A stretch of 64,000 nt of DNA, from contig NZ_LFLU01000002.1 of assembly GCF_001189965.1 (NCBI RefSeq), positions 186,001-250,000 of the forward strand. Direction: 5' to 3'. This DNA comes from Herbaspirillum rhizosphaerae. GTDB lineage: Bacteria; Pseudomonadota; Gammaproteobacteria; Burkholderiales; Burkholderiaceae_D. Position numbers and translations under genes: made by a program. Positions 12,218 to 20,278 of the stretch are shown here, piece after piece. Positions within the stretch are counted from its first letter, which is position 1; each line of letters starts with the position of its first letter. The notes beneath the pieces were generated by a model. The model was not told the DNA's origin and searched no databases. It saw nothing but the letters and a program-made list of their open reading frames with translations.

Positions 12218-12985
12218 ATGCGACGTTGGCTGCCGGAAATCCTCGCGCTGCCCCTGTTGCCCTGGCTGCTGGTGCAGGGCAAACGCACGCGGCGTGTTAC
12301 GCCGCGCATGCCGGAAGCGGCGGGCGAGCGTCATGGAGTCGGTCTTCCTGCGCAATCGATGTCGCCCGAAGCTGCGCCGTATTCGCTGCTCGCCATCGGC
12401 GAGTCGCCGGTGGCCGGTGTCGGCGTCGACACCCAGGAACAGGCGATCACTGCGCAACTGGCGCACAAGCTGGCAAGGCACTGGCAGCGTCCGGTAAGCT
12501 GGACTGCTTTCGGTAAAAACGGCGCGACAGTTGCAGACGCCATCCGTGACGTCGCGCCGCAACTGCCGGACAAGAAGGTGAATGTGGTGCTGATTGCCTT
12601 TGGCGTGAACGACAGCACCGCCTTTCGCAGCAGCGCCCGTTACCGGGACGATCTGGCGACCTTGATGCAACTGGTGCAGCAGCGCCTGCAGCCTGACTTG
12701 CTGGTCATCGCCGGCGTGCCGCCGCTGCATCTGTTTCCGGCGCTGCCGCAGCCCTTGCGTCACGTGCTCGGATTGAAGGCGAGCGCGCTCAGTGCGGCTG
12801 CAAAGTCGCTGGCGACAGCGCGGCCGCAGACGATTTTCGTTCCCGTGCAAAGCAATGCGCGCGACCGTTCGCTGATGGCAATCGACGGCTATCATCCGTC
12901 GGCGTCCGGCGTACTGTTATGGGCGGATCAACTTGCTGCGGCCATCGACGGCAGCATGGGCAAGCACGCTCGCTTCAAATACTGA
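12218..12985 (+). CDS. SGNH/GDSL-type esterase
   Basis: A 255-residue protein. The hydrolase blocks are visible in order: block I as LLAIGESPVAGVGV near residue 58 (Gly-Glu-Ser in place of the usual Gly-Asp-Ser), the block II glycine in GKNGATV, block III as IAFGVNDST, and block V as IDGYHPSASG with the catalytic Asp and His. A short hydrophobic N-terminus (LPEILALPLLPWLLV) may anchor it or serve as a signal. It begins 2 bases after the PPK2 gene, so the two are probably co-transcribed. The substrate is unknown; lipid or acetylated sugar esters are usual for the fold. Confidence 0.82.
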   Translation: MRRWLPEILALPLLPWLLVQGKRTRRVTPRMPEAAGERHGVGLPAQSMSPEAAPYSLLAIGESPVAGVGVDTQEQAITAQLAHKLARHWQRPVSWTAFGKNGATVADAIRDVAPQLPDKKVNVVLIAFGVNDSTAFRSSARYRDDLATLMQLVQQRLQPDLLVIAGVPPLHLFPALPQPLRHVLGLKASALSAAAKSLATARPQTIFVPVQSNARDRSLMAIDGYHPSASGVLLWADQLAAAIDGSMGKHARFKY

Positions 12986-13086
12986 CAGGGTGCGCCGAAG
13001 CAGGAGCAAGGTCGCCGATGCCAGGCGGCCAGGCCGAACCCGGAATACCTGCGAGGGATTCGACCGGTCGACCTGCTACAAGAAGC

Positions 13087-13860
13087 TCAATGCAGCCACT
13101 TGTTGACGATGCGCTCGTAGTCGCCGGTCGCTTTGAGCATGTGCATCCAGGCATCCACGAATTCCTTGAAGGCGACATCCGCGCGCGGCAGCATGAAGGC
13201 CTTTTCGGCAAACTGCAGCGGCTTGTCCGGATTGATCGGGCAAAGCTCGGGATGCAGCTTGGCTTGCCACAGGACTTCGCTGGAATCGGTCACCATCACG
13301 TCGGCCTTGCCGTCGACGATCTGCTGGAAAATCGTCACGTTGTCCGGATGCAAGACCAGTTGCGCCTGCTTGAAGTTGGCGCGTGCAAAACGTTCGTTGG
13401 TGCCGCCCGGATTGAAGATCGCACGCGTTGCCGGCTTGTCGATCATGTCCAGCGTCTGGAATTTCGCAGCGTCTGCACAGCGCACGATAGGCGCCTTGCC
13501 GTCGACCATGTGCGCCGCGGCGAACGACGCCTTCTTCAGACGGTCCAGCGTGACCGATACGCCGCCCATGGCGACATCGCACTTGGACAGGAAATCGTTC
13601 ATCAACGTCGGCCAGGACGTCTTGACGAACTGGACTTCAACGCCGAGCGCCTTGCCCAGCGATTGCGCCAGATCGACGTCGATGCCTTCAAAGCTGTTGT
13701 CTGTTTTGAAATAAGTGAACGGCTTGTAATCGCCGGTCATGCACACGCGCAACTTGCCGGTCTTGAGTATTTCGTCGAGACGGCTGCCTTCCGCCGCCTG
13801 TGCCGTCTGCATGGATAAGCCGGCGCACAGCAAGCCGAACGCAATCAACCATTTTTTCAT
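13087..13860 (-). CDS. pheC: Periplasmic cyclohexadienyl dehydratase-like protein (PheC-like)
   Basis: A 257-residue protein with a signal peptide (cut near AQA-AEG) and a family 3 solute-binding fold. The middle and end (NPGGTNERFARANFK, HPDNVTIFQQIVDGKADVM, LHPEL, FAEKAFMLPR) closely resemble, from memory, Pseudomonas PheC. PheC is a periplasmic enzyme that converts prephenate or arogenate to phenylpyruvate or phenylalanine. Glu195 in TDSSE sits where PheC has its catalytic Glu in TDAIE. There is no transporter permease or ATPase nearby, which favours an enzyme over a binding protein. A perfect AGGAGGA precedes the ATG. The alternative is an orphan amino-acid-binding protein. Confidence 0.65.
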   Translation of the reverse strand: MKKWLIAFGLLCAGLSMQTAQAAEGSRLDEILKTGKLRVCMTGDYKPFTYFKTDNSFEGIDVDLAQSLGKALGVEVQFVKTSWPTLMNDFLSKCDVAMGGVSVTLDRLKKASFAAAHMVDGKAPIVRCADAAKFQTLDMIDKPATRAIFNPGGTNERFARANFKQAQLVLHPDNVTIFQQIVDGKADVMVTDSSEVLWQAKLHPELCPINPDKPLQFAEKAFMLPRADVAFKEFVDAWMHMLKATGDYERIVNKWLH

Positions 13861-14023
13861 GTCATCCTCCTGATTATTTTATTGAGCGACGACGATATCA
13901 CGCAGGTTTCCCGTCATCAATCCGTCAGGCCAAAATGATTGCATGGCCGGCCGGGGCAAGGTCTCTGATTTGCCGTTTGAGTGCGATAATAGCGGATTGC
14001 CGACTTGCTCCACACGATCGCTC

Positions 14024-15103
14024 ATGTCCCAATTTGCTCCGCTGAAAAACGATACCTTCCTGCGCGCCTTGCTGCGTCAGCCGACCGATTACACGCCGCT
14101 GTGGCTGATGCGTCAGGCCGGCCGCTATTTGCCGGAATACCGCGCCACGCGCGCGCGCGCCGGTTCCTTTCTGGGGCTGGCGAAGAATCCTGATTACGCC
14201 ACCGAAGTCACGCTGCAACCGCTGGAGCGTTATCCGCTGGACGCCGCGATTCTGTTCTCCGATATCCTGACCGTGCCGGATGCGATGGGACTGGGCCTGT
14301 TCTTCGCCGACGGCGAAGGCCCGAAATTCGAGCGCCCGTTGCGCGACGAAAAAGCCGTCATGGCCTTGCAGGCGCCCGAACCGGGCAGTCTGCAATACGT
14401 GTTCGACGCCGTGACGCAGATCCGCACCGAGCTGAACGGCCGCGTGCCGCTGATCGGTTTTTCCGGCAGCCCCTGGACCCTGGCTTGCTACATGGTCGAA
14501 GGCGGCGGTTCGGACGACTTCCGCACCGTCAAGACCATGCTCTACGACCGTCCGGATCTGATGCATCACATCCTCAAGACCAATGCCGCTGCGGTGGCGG
14601 CCTACCTGAACGCGCAGATCGACGCCGGCGCGCAGGCCGTGATGATCTTCGACACCTGGGGCGGTGCGCTGGCCGACGGCATTTATCAGGAGTTTTCGCT
14701 CCAGTACATGGCCGAGGTCATGCGCCAGCTCAAGCGCGAAAAAGATGGCGTCACGATTCCTGCGATCGTGTTTACCAAGGGCGGCGGTCTCTGGCTGGAG
14801 CAAATTGCGGCGATCGGCACCGATGCCGTCGGTCTCGACTGGACCGTCAATCTGGCGGACGCGCGTCGCCGGGTCGGCGACAAGGTCGCTTTGCAAGGCA
14901 ATCTGGATCCGAACGTCCTGTTTGCCGGCCACGCGCAGATCCAGGCGGAGGTTCGCAAGTTGCTGGCTTCGTTCGGCGCACCGTCGGCCGGCAACGGCCA
15001 CGTCTTCAACCTCGGCCACGGTATTTCGCAATTCACGCCTCCCGAAGCCGTCACCGTGCTGGTGGAAGCCGTCCACAGCATCAGCCGCGAGCTGCGCCAA
15101 TAA
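14024..15103 (+). CDS. hemE: Uroporphyrinogen decarboxylase
   Basis: A 359-residue protein with the family signature [16 protein letters not shown] near the N-terminus, the second signature [18 protein letters not shown], and the conserved DTWGG and GNLDP segments. It decarboxylates uroporphyrinogen III to coproporphyrinogen III in haem synthesis. I begin it at the ATG at 14024 ([10 protein letters not shown]); an in-frame upstream start at 13943 lacks protein-like sequence. It is followed by the unusual duplicated DnaA-box region, not by a gene. Confidence 0.96.
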   Translation: MSQFAPLKNDTFLRALLRQPTDYTPLWLMRQAGRYLPEYRATRARAGSFLGLAKNPDYATEVTLQPLERYPLDAAILFSDILTVPDAMGLGLFFADGEGPKFERPLRDEKAVMALQAPEPGSLQYVFDAVTQIRTELNGRVPLIGFSGSPWTLACYMVEGGGSDDFRTVKTMLYDRPDLMHHILKTNAAAVAAYLNAQIDAGAQAVMIFDTWGGALADGIYQEFSLQYMAEVMRQLKREKDGVTIPAIVFTKGGGLWLEQIAAIGTDAVGLDWTVNLADARRRVGDKVALQGNLDPNVLFAGHAQIQAEVRKLLASFGAPSAGNGHVFNLGHGISQFTPPEAVTVLVEAVHSISRELRQ

Positions 15104-15180
15104 GGTGAAGATTCCTGGCGGAAGACGAGCACATACTCACCCGCATGAAAACGAGGCGAATTTTGATAATTTGCCATCAC

Positions 15181-15189
15181 TTATGCACA
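15181..15189 (+). promoter_or_regulatory. DnaA box (unit 1)
   Basis: TTATGCACA matches the DnaA consensus TTWTNCACA in full. It is repeated at 15561 in the second unit. Confidence 0.65.
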
Positions 15190-15368
15190 AAGCCGGGGCT
15201 TTTCTTAGCAGGAATCATTCATATCCATATTTATAATTCCTTCGATTTGTGAATCGCCCAAGTCATTGATTTTAAACGTGTTTGTTTCTTGCATGGGTTT
15301 TGTGCAAACTATCGAGACCCGCATGAAATGTGGGCCGCAGGGCTGTCAAGAGGGACTTGCCCACAAAG

Positions 15369-15391
15369 TTATCCACAGGATTTGTGGATAG
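15369..15391 (+). promoter_or_regulatory. Inverted pair of DnaA boxes (unit 1)
   Basis: TTATCCACA (15369-15377), a perfect high-affinity DnaA box, faces TGTGGATAG (15383-15391), which is CTATCCACA on the other strand. The eight-base arms TATCCACA/TGTGGATA are separated by five bases, the same spacing as in unit 2. Confidence 0.75.
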
Positions 15392-15560
15392 TTGAAAAAG
15401 CACTTATGAAACCGTGGGTTACGTGTACTTTTCAAGTTTTACTTGAGAAATATTCAGGAATTCCTACCGGCTTGTCGGGAGTTTACTGACAAATTTTGCT
15501 TGACAGAAACTGGTGCGGACGATCTCGCGGTGATGCCGTTTTAGTGCGGAATATCTGGAC

Positions 15561-15569
15561 TTATGCACA
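15561..15569 (+). promoter_or_regulatory. DnaA box (unit 2)
   Basis: TTATGCACA again matches the DnaA consensus and lies 380 bases after its unit 1 counterpart. The very AT-rich tract begins about 15 bases downstream. Confidence 0.65.
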
Positions 15570-15584
15570 AAATTACTTTGATGC

Positions 15585-15690
15585 GCGGCAATAATAAAAA
15601 ATTAAAAATTATTTTTATGGCTGGCAGCGAGTTTTGTAAACGATTGATTTTAAAGGAATTAAATTTTGCTTTTGATTTAGGCAATTTATT
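15585..15690 (+). other. AT-rich tract (candidate unwinding element)
   Basis: About 100 bases made mostly of A and T, including AATAATAAAAAATTAAAAAT near 15589. They lie between a single DnaA box on the left and the box cluster on the right. This is the arrangement of a DNA unwinding element, although it could equally be an UP-element-rich promoter region for priA. Confidence 0.45.
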
Positions 15691-15732
15691 GAAACCCGCA
15701 TCCAGTCTGGGGAAAACCTTGTCAAGGCCGAG

Positions 15733-15767
15733 TTGTGCACAAAGTTATCCACAGCTTGTGTGGATAG
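15733..15767 (+). promoter_or_regulatory. DnaA box cluster (unit 2), upstream of priA
   Basis: TTGTGCACA (15733-15741, one mismatch), TTATCCACA (15745-15753, perfect) and TGTGGATAG (15759-15767, reverse orientation) lie within 35 bases, 60-95 bases before the priA start. The inverted pair keeps the 5-base spacing seen in unit 1. Confidence 0.75.
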
Positions 15768-15827
15768 TTGAAAAAGTAGTTATGAAACCGTTAGTTAGGT
15801 CACCTTTTCAGGAATTACATTAAGTTC

Positions 15828-17864
15828 GTGGAACAACGCATCCTTCAGATCGCCCTCGATACTCCCCTTGACAGAGTTTTCGATTATCGCTGGCAGCGGG
15901 TCGCCGACGAGGCCGAACCGCAAGTCGGGCAATTGGCGATCGTGCCCTTCGGTCGGCGTGAGGTGGCGGGGCTGATCGTCGGCCTGGCGGACCGGACCGA
16001 CGTACCGCAGGACAAACTCAAGGACGTCATCGCCGTACGCAGCCAACTGTCGCCGTTGTCGGCGCAATGGCGGGCGCTGTGCAGCTTCGCCGCCGATTAC
16101 TACCAGCGCCCGCTGGGCGAGGTCGCGCTGCCCGGCCTGCCGAAGAATCTGCGCACCCTCACCACGACCGCTCTGGATCGCGCCCTGAAGAAACTGGGCA
16201 AGCTGAGCGCCGGCCATGACGGCAGTCCGGTCAATACGCCGCAATTGAAGCCGGAACAGCAGGAGGCCGTCGACGCCATCGCCACGGCGCAGGGTTTTGC
16301 GCCTTTGCTGCTGTACGGCGTGACCGGCAGCGGCAAGACCGAGGTCTACCTGCAGGCGGCGGCGCGCATCCTGGCGCAAAGCGAAGCGGCGGGCGAGGTC
16401 GCACAGATTCTCGTGCTGGTGCCGGAAATCAACCTGACGCCCCAGCTCGAATCGAATATCCGCGCCCGGTTTCCCGGCGTGCACGTGGTCAGCCTGCATA
16501 GCGGCCTGGCCGAGGGCGAGCGTACGCTCAGCTGGCTGGCCGCGCATCAGGGGCAGGCGCGCATCGTGCTCGGCACGCGGCTGGCGATCCTGTCTTCGCT
16601 GCCGCATCTCAAACTGATCGTCATCGACGAAGAGCACGACCCGTCCTACAAGCAGCAGGAAGGCTTGCGCTATTCCGCGCGCGACCTGGCGGTGTGGCGC
16701 GCGCATCAACTGGGGATTCCGGTGGTGCTGGGCTCGGCCACGCCGTCGCTGGAAACCTGGCAGCACACGCAGGCCGGGCGCTATCGCAAATTGCAACTGC
16801 GCGAACGCGCGGTGCGCGACGCCGTCCTGCCCAAAGTGAAAATGATCGACATGGAGCGCGATCGTCCCAACGACGGTCTGACGTCGACCCTGGTCGCGGC
16901 GCTGAAGCTGCGGCTGGAACGCGGCGAGCAATCGCTGCTGTTTCTCAACCGCCGCGGCTATGCGCCGGTGCTCAACTGCGACGCTTGCGGCTGGATCAGC
17001 AATTGCATGCGCTGCACCTCGTTCATGGTGTTGCACAAGCCGGAGCGGCGCCTGCGCTGCCACCATTGCAGCCTCGAGTTGTACATCCCCAAAGCCTGCC
17101 CGACCTGCGGCAACGTCGACCTGCAACCGCTGGGGCGCGGTACGCAGCGCGTCGAGGAAGGCTTGCAGGCGATGTTCCCCGAGGCGCGCGTCTTGCGCAT
17201 CGACGCCGATTCCACCCGGCTCAAAGGCGCGGCGCAGAATGCATTCGACAGCGTGCATCGCGGCGAAGTCGATATCCTGATCGGCACGCAGATGGTCGCC
17301 AAGGGCCACGACTTCAAGCGCCTGACCCTGGTCGGCGTGATGAACCCGGACACGGCGCTGTTTTCGCACGACTATCGCGCCAGCGAGCGCCTGTTCGCGC
17401 AACTGATGCAGGTCGCCGGCCGCGCCGGCCGGGCTGGGCAAAAAGAAGGCGGCTCGCCCAGCGAGGTGCTGATCCAGAGCCGCTATCCGCATCACCCGCT
17501 CTACGGCGCAGTGGCCGCGCACGATTACGACGGTTTTGCTACCCAACTGCTGGAAGAACGCCAGCAGGCGGCGTTGCCGCCATTCATCTACCAGGCGCTG
17601 CTGCGTGCGGAAGCCGCCGAGATCGATACCGCCCTGAGCTTCCTGAAAGACGCCGCCGGCTGCCTGGAGCATCCCGGCATCACCATCAACGACCCGATTC
17701 CCATGACCATGACGCGTGTGGCCAATGTGGAGCGCGCGCAATTGCTGATCGAATGCGCCTCGCGGCCGGCGTTGCAAGCCTTCCTGCGCGACTGGCTGGA
17801 TGTGCTGCGGCAGATGAAGACGCGCGCCAAATGGTCGCTGGAAGTGGATCCGGTTGATATATGA
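15828..17864 (+). CDS. priA: Primosomal replication restart helicase PriA
   Basis: A 678-residue superfamily 2 helicase. In order: an N-terminal DNA-binding part (LDTPLDRVFDYRW), the Walker A motif GVTGSGKTEVYL near residue 165, DEEHDPSYK (DEAH-type box), and a zinc region with CDACG, CMRC, CHHC and CPTCG (eight cysteines). The helicase motifs IGTQMVAKGHDF and VAGRAGR follow. It restarts stalled replication forks. The GTG start at 15828 gives the usual N-terminus, but the nearest AGGAA is about 13 bases away, longer than normal. It is some 50 residues shorter than E. coli PriA. The DnaA boxes just upstream suggest possible DnaA control. Confidence 0.95.
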   Translation: MEQRILQIALDTPLDRVFDYRWQRVADEAEPQVGQLAIVPFGRREVAGLIVGLADRTDVPQDKLKDVIAVRSQLSPLSAQWRALCSFAADYYQRPLGEVALPGLPKNLRTLTTTALDRALKKLGKLSAGHDGSPVNTPQLKPEQQEAVDAIATAQGFAPLLLYGVTGSGKTEVYLQAAARILAQSEAAGEVAQILVLVPEINLTPQLESNIRARFPGVHVVSLHSGLAEGERTLSWLAAHQGQARIVLGTRLAILSSLPHLKLIVIDEEHDPSYKQQEGLRYSARDLAVWRAHQLGIPVVLGSATPSLETWQHTQAGRYRKLQLRERAVRDAVLPKVKMIDMERDRPNDGLTSTLVAALKLRLERGEQSLLFLNRRGYAPVLNCDACGWISNCMRCTSFMVLHKPERRLRCHHCSLELYIPKACPTCGNVDLQPLGRGTQRVEEGLQAMFPEARVLRIDADSTRLKGAAQNAFDSVHRGEVDILIGTQMVAKGHDFKRLTLVGVMNPDTALFSHDYRASERLFAQLMQVAGRAGRAGQKEGGSPSEVLIQSRYPHHPLYGAVAAHDYDGFATQLLEERQQAALPPFIYQALLRAEAAEIDTALSFLKDAAGCLEHPGITINDPIPMTMTRVANVERAQLLIECASRPALQAFLRDWLDVLRQMKTRAKWSLEVDPVDI

Positions 17865-17997
17865 TGGTCGCCGGTGGCGCTCCTGCCGCGTAGCGCCGGC
17901 AGTCTTGCTTTTGCGTTCAGCTTGCATCGCCGTTTTGTTGGCGACATATAAAAATAAAAAGACGGCGCGTTCGGAATTCAGGGAGGGGAATCATTTT

Positions 17998-18066
17998 ATG
18001 GATCCTTTAATTTATGTCTCTCTTGCCCTCATGGCCCTCTCATCCCGATCCTTATTTATCGCTTGA
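17998..18066 (+). CDS. Possible 22-codon upstream reading frame with strong ribosome site
   Basis: The frame reads MDPLIYVSLALMALSSRSLFIA and stops at TGA. GGGAGGGG lies about 9-16 bases before its ATG, a far better ribosome site than any before the overlapping peptidase gene, whose ATG lies inside this frame at 18014. The peptide is hydrophobic. It may act as a leader that couples or limits translation of the peptidase, may be a small membrane peptide, or may be chance. No homologue is recognised. Confidence 0.35.
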   Translation: MDPLIYVSLALMALSSRSLFIA

Positions 18067-20110
18067 AACCGATACGCCGGCGTCGCTGGCGTGGATCGCA
18101 CAACAGAATCAACGCACGCGCGAGCGCTGGCAAGATGCGCCTGTCTTCGAACAGATCAGGCCGCGGCTGGAACGTGCTTACCTGCCCAGGGATTTGCCCG
18201 TCACGCCGCAACGCGAACAAGACTACGCCTACGATGTCCTGGTAGATGGCGACCATCCCAGGGGATTGTGGCGTCGCATGCGGTGGGATGACTGGCGCGC
18301 CGGCGCCGGACAGTGGCAGGACCTGCTGGATATCGATGCGCTGGGCGAGAGCGAAGGCGTCGAATGGCAACTGATTGATTGCCAGATTCTTTATCCGGAC
18401 GGCGACCGGGCGCTGGTCATCCTTTCTCCCGGCGGATCGGATGCGACCGTCATGCGTGAATTCGATATCGATGCCCGCGCCTTTGTCGACAACGGCTTTT
18501 CCCTGCCGCACGCCGGGAATCATTCGGCATCATGGATAGACAGAAATACGCTCTATGTCCTGTGGGATGCGGGCGACGATACGCAGTCGCCGCTCACGCA
18601 TTGCGGCTTTCCGTATCAAGCCAGGCGCTGGTCGCGGGGAACCGCAGTGCAGGACGCCGCCGTTGTGTTCAGCGGCGAAGCGAAGGACGATTCAGTGTAT
18701 GTCTGGTTCGATCCGCATACGCAGCGCCACGAGGCCTTGCGCGGTGTCGATTTCTTCGACCAGCATGCGTACTACATGGACGCGGACGGTCAGTGGCAGG
18801 CTTATGCATTGCCGGCCTGGGTGCATGGCGGATACTGGAACGGCTGGCTGATTCTCTCGCTGCGGCAGGAATGGGAGTGCCAGGGTGTGTCATACCCCGG
18901 CGGCACGCTGCTGGCGGTGCGGGACAAAGAATTCCTCGCACATGACTGGTCGTCCCTCACCGTTTTATTCTCGCCCACCGACGAGACGTCGGCAGCAAAC
19001 TGGCAAGGCGCCAAACATCATTTGCTGGTGTCTTATCTGAACGATCTGCAGAGCATGGTGCTTATCCACAGCCCGCTCCAGGGGGCCGATGGTGCATGGA
19101 CATGGACGCGCTGCGACCTGGCCTTGCCCGGTCATGCGCATGTCACGGTCTCGGCGGTCGCTCCCGAGCTCAATGACGATGTCTATGTCAGCCTGACCGG
19201 CTATCTGGCGCCGGCGCAATACTGGCTGGCCGACCTGGTTGCGCCTGTCGCGTGGGATCATTTGAACGCGCGCACCCTGATCGGCAGCGATCCGGCCCCG
19301 TTCGACGCAAGCACATTGGATATCTGCCGCCGCAATGCCCGTTCCGCCGACGGCACGCGCATACCGTATGTCGTGGTCGGGGCGCGCGGGCGGCTGGCGG
19401 GGGAGACCGCGTCGCCCTGCCTGCTGACCGGATACGGCGGCTTCGGCGTCATCCTCGAGCCGCATCATCTGGTCGGCCCCGCCATCGGCTGGCTCGAGGC
19501 GGGCGGCATCTACGTCGAGGCGCACATCCGCGGCGGCGGCGAATTCGGCGAACAATGGCATCAGGCTGCGCAACGGGACATGCGTCAGCGTTGTTTCGAC
19601 GATTTCATTGCCGTCGCCGAGGATCTCATTGCCGCCGGCCTGACGACGCCGGCGCAACTCGGTATCCAGGGTGCCAGCAACGGCGGTTTGCTGGTAGCGG
19701 CGTGCATGGTGCAGCGCCCCGATCTGTTCGGCGCGGTGGTGTGCGAGGGCGCCTTGCTGGACATGCAGCGTTACCCGCACCTGCATATGGGGTCGGTCTG
19801 GATTGACGAGTATGGCGACCCGGACGACGAGCAAGAGGCGGTCACCTTGATCGCCTATTCTCCGTACCACCGGGTGGACGCCGCCGCAGCTTATCCGCCG
19901 GTACTGTTCACCACCAGCGCCAACGACGACCGCGTGCATCCCGGCCACGCCCGCAAGATGGCGGCATTGATGCACGGCCAGGGGCACCGGGATGTCTGGT
20001 ACCTGGAGAAGCAGGACGGCGGGCACGGGATGCTCGACGCGCGTCAGTATGCGCAGTCCGAGGCATTGGTCTTCAGCTTCTTGCAGCAACTTCTGATGCG
20101 ACGGCGATAA
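18014..20110 (+). CDS. Prolyl oligopeptidase family serine peptidase (S9)
   Basis: A 698-residue protein with an N-terminal beta-propeller-like part (residues about 60-410) and a C-terminal alpha/beta-hydrolase domain. The nucleophile is Ser555 in QGASNGGLL, with Asp638 or Asp639 in SANDDRVHP and His671 in DGGHGM completing the triad. No signal peptide is visible, so it is probably cytoplasmic. S9A enzymes cut short peptides after proline or basic residues; which applies here is not clear. The ATG at 18014 lacks a good ribosome site and lies inside a small frame that has one. Confidence 0.88.
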   Translation: MSLLPSWPSHPDPYLSLETDTPASLAWIAQQNQRTRERWQDAPVFEQIRPRLERAYLPRDLPVTPQREQDYAYDVLVDGDHPRGLWRRMRWDDWRAGAGQWQDLLDIDALGESEGVEWQLIDCQILYPDGDRALVILSPGGSDATVMREFDIDARAFVDNGFSLPHAGNHSASWIDRNTLYVLWDAGDDTQSPLTHCGFPYQARRWSRGTAVQDAAVVFSGEAKDDSVYVWFDPHTQRHEALRGVDFFDQHAYYMDADGQWQAYALPAWVHGGYWNGWLILSLRQEWECQGVSYPGGTLLAVRDKEFLAHDWSSLTVLFSPTDETSAANWQGAKHHLLVSYLNDLQSMVLIHSPLQGADGAWTWTRCDLALPGHAHVTVSAVAPELNDDVYVSLTGYLAPAQYWLADLVAPVAWDHLNARTLIGSDPAPFDASTLDICRRNARSADGTRIPYVVVGARGRLAGETASPCLLTGYGGFGVILEPHHLVGPAIGWLEAGGIYVEAHIRGGGEFGEQWHQAAQRDMRQRCFDDFIAVAEDLIAAGLTTPAQLGIQGASNGGLLVAACMVQRPDLFGAVVCEGALLDMQRYPHLHMGSVWIDEYGDPDDEQEAVTLIAYSPYHRVDAAAAYPPVLFTTSANDDRVHPGHARKMAALMHGQGHRDVWYLEKQDGGHGMLDARQYAQSEALVFSFLQQLLMRRR

Positions 20111-20278
20111 ATACGGCACAGGATTTGTTGTTCCCATGGCAACGCGGATAACCGGTTTTGTAATCGCATCTGCTGCATATGAGTAGCGCCAAGCCGGTAT
20201 AATCCGGGGTTTATATATTCCTGTGCGCAGTGCGTTGCCGGTTTCCGGGCAGCCTCGTCGCCGACCCCATCTGTTCCC

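Larger units (their letters stand above)
15104..15827 (+). repeat. Diverged tandem duplication between hemE and priA
   Basis: Two units of about 376-380 bases lie head to tail. Matching landmarks and their offsets are: TTATGCACA at 15181 and 15561 (380), ATTGATTTTAAA at 15265 and 15643 (378), ACCCGCAT near 15317 and 15695, TTATCCACA at 15369 and 15745 (376), TGTGGATAG at 15383 and 15759 (376), GTTGAAAAAG, then TTATGAAACCGT, then CTTTTCA. Identity is high over the last 60-120 bases of each unit and low elsewhere. No protein-coding gene is supported. The region is much richer in A and T than the flanking genes and carries at least six DnaA-box-like sequences. Confidence 0.85.

Noticed and set aside
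13943..14023. N-terminal extension of hemE from 13943
   Set aside because: Residues before the ATG at 14024 do not match the family and include the promoter-like region.
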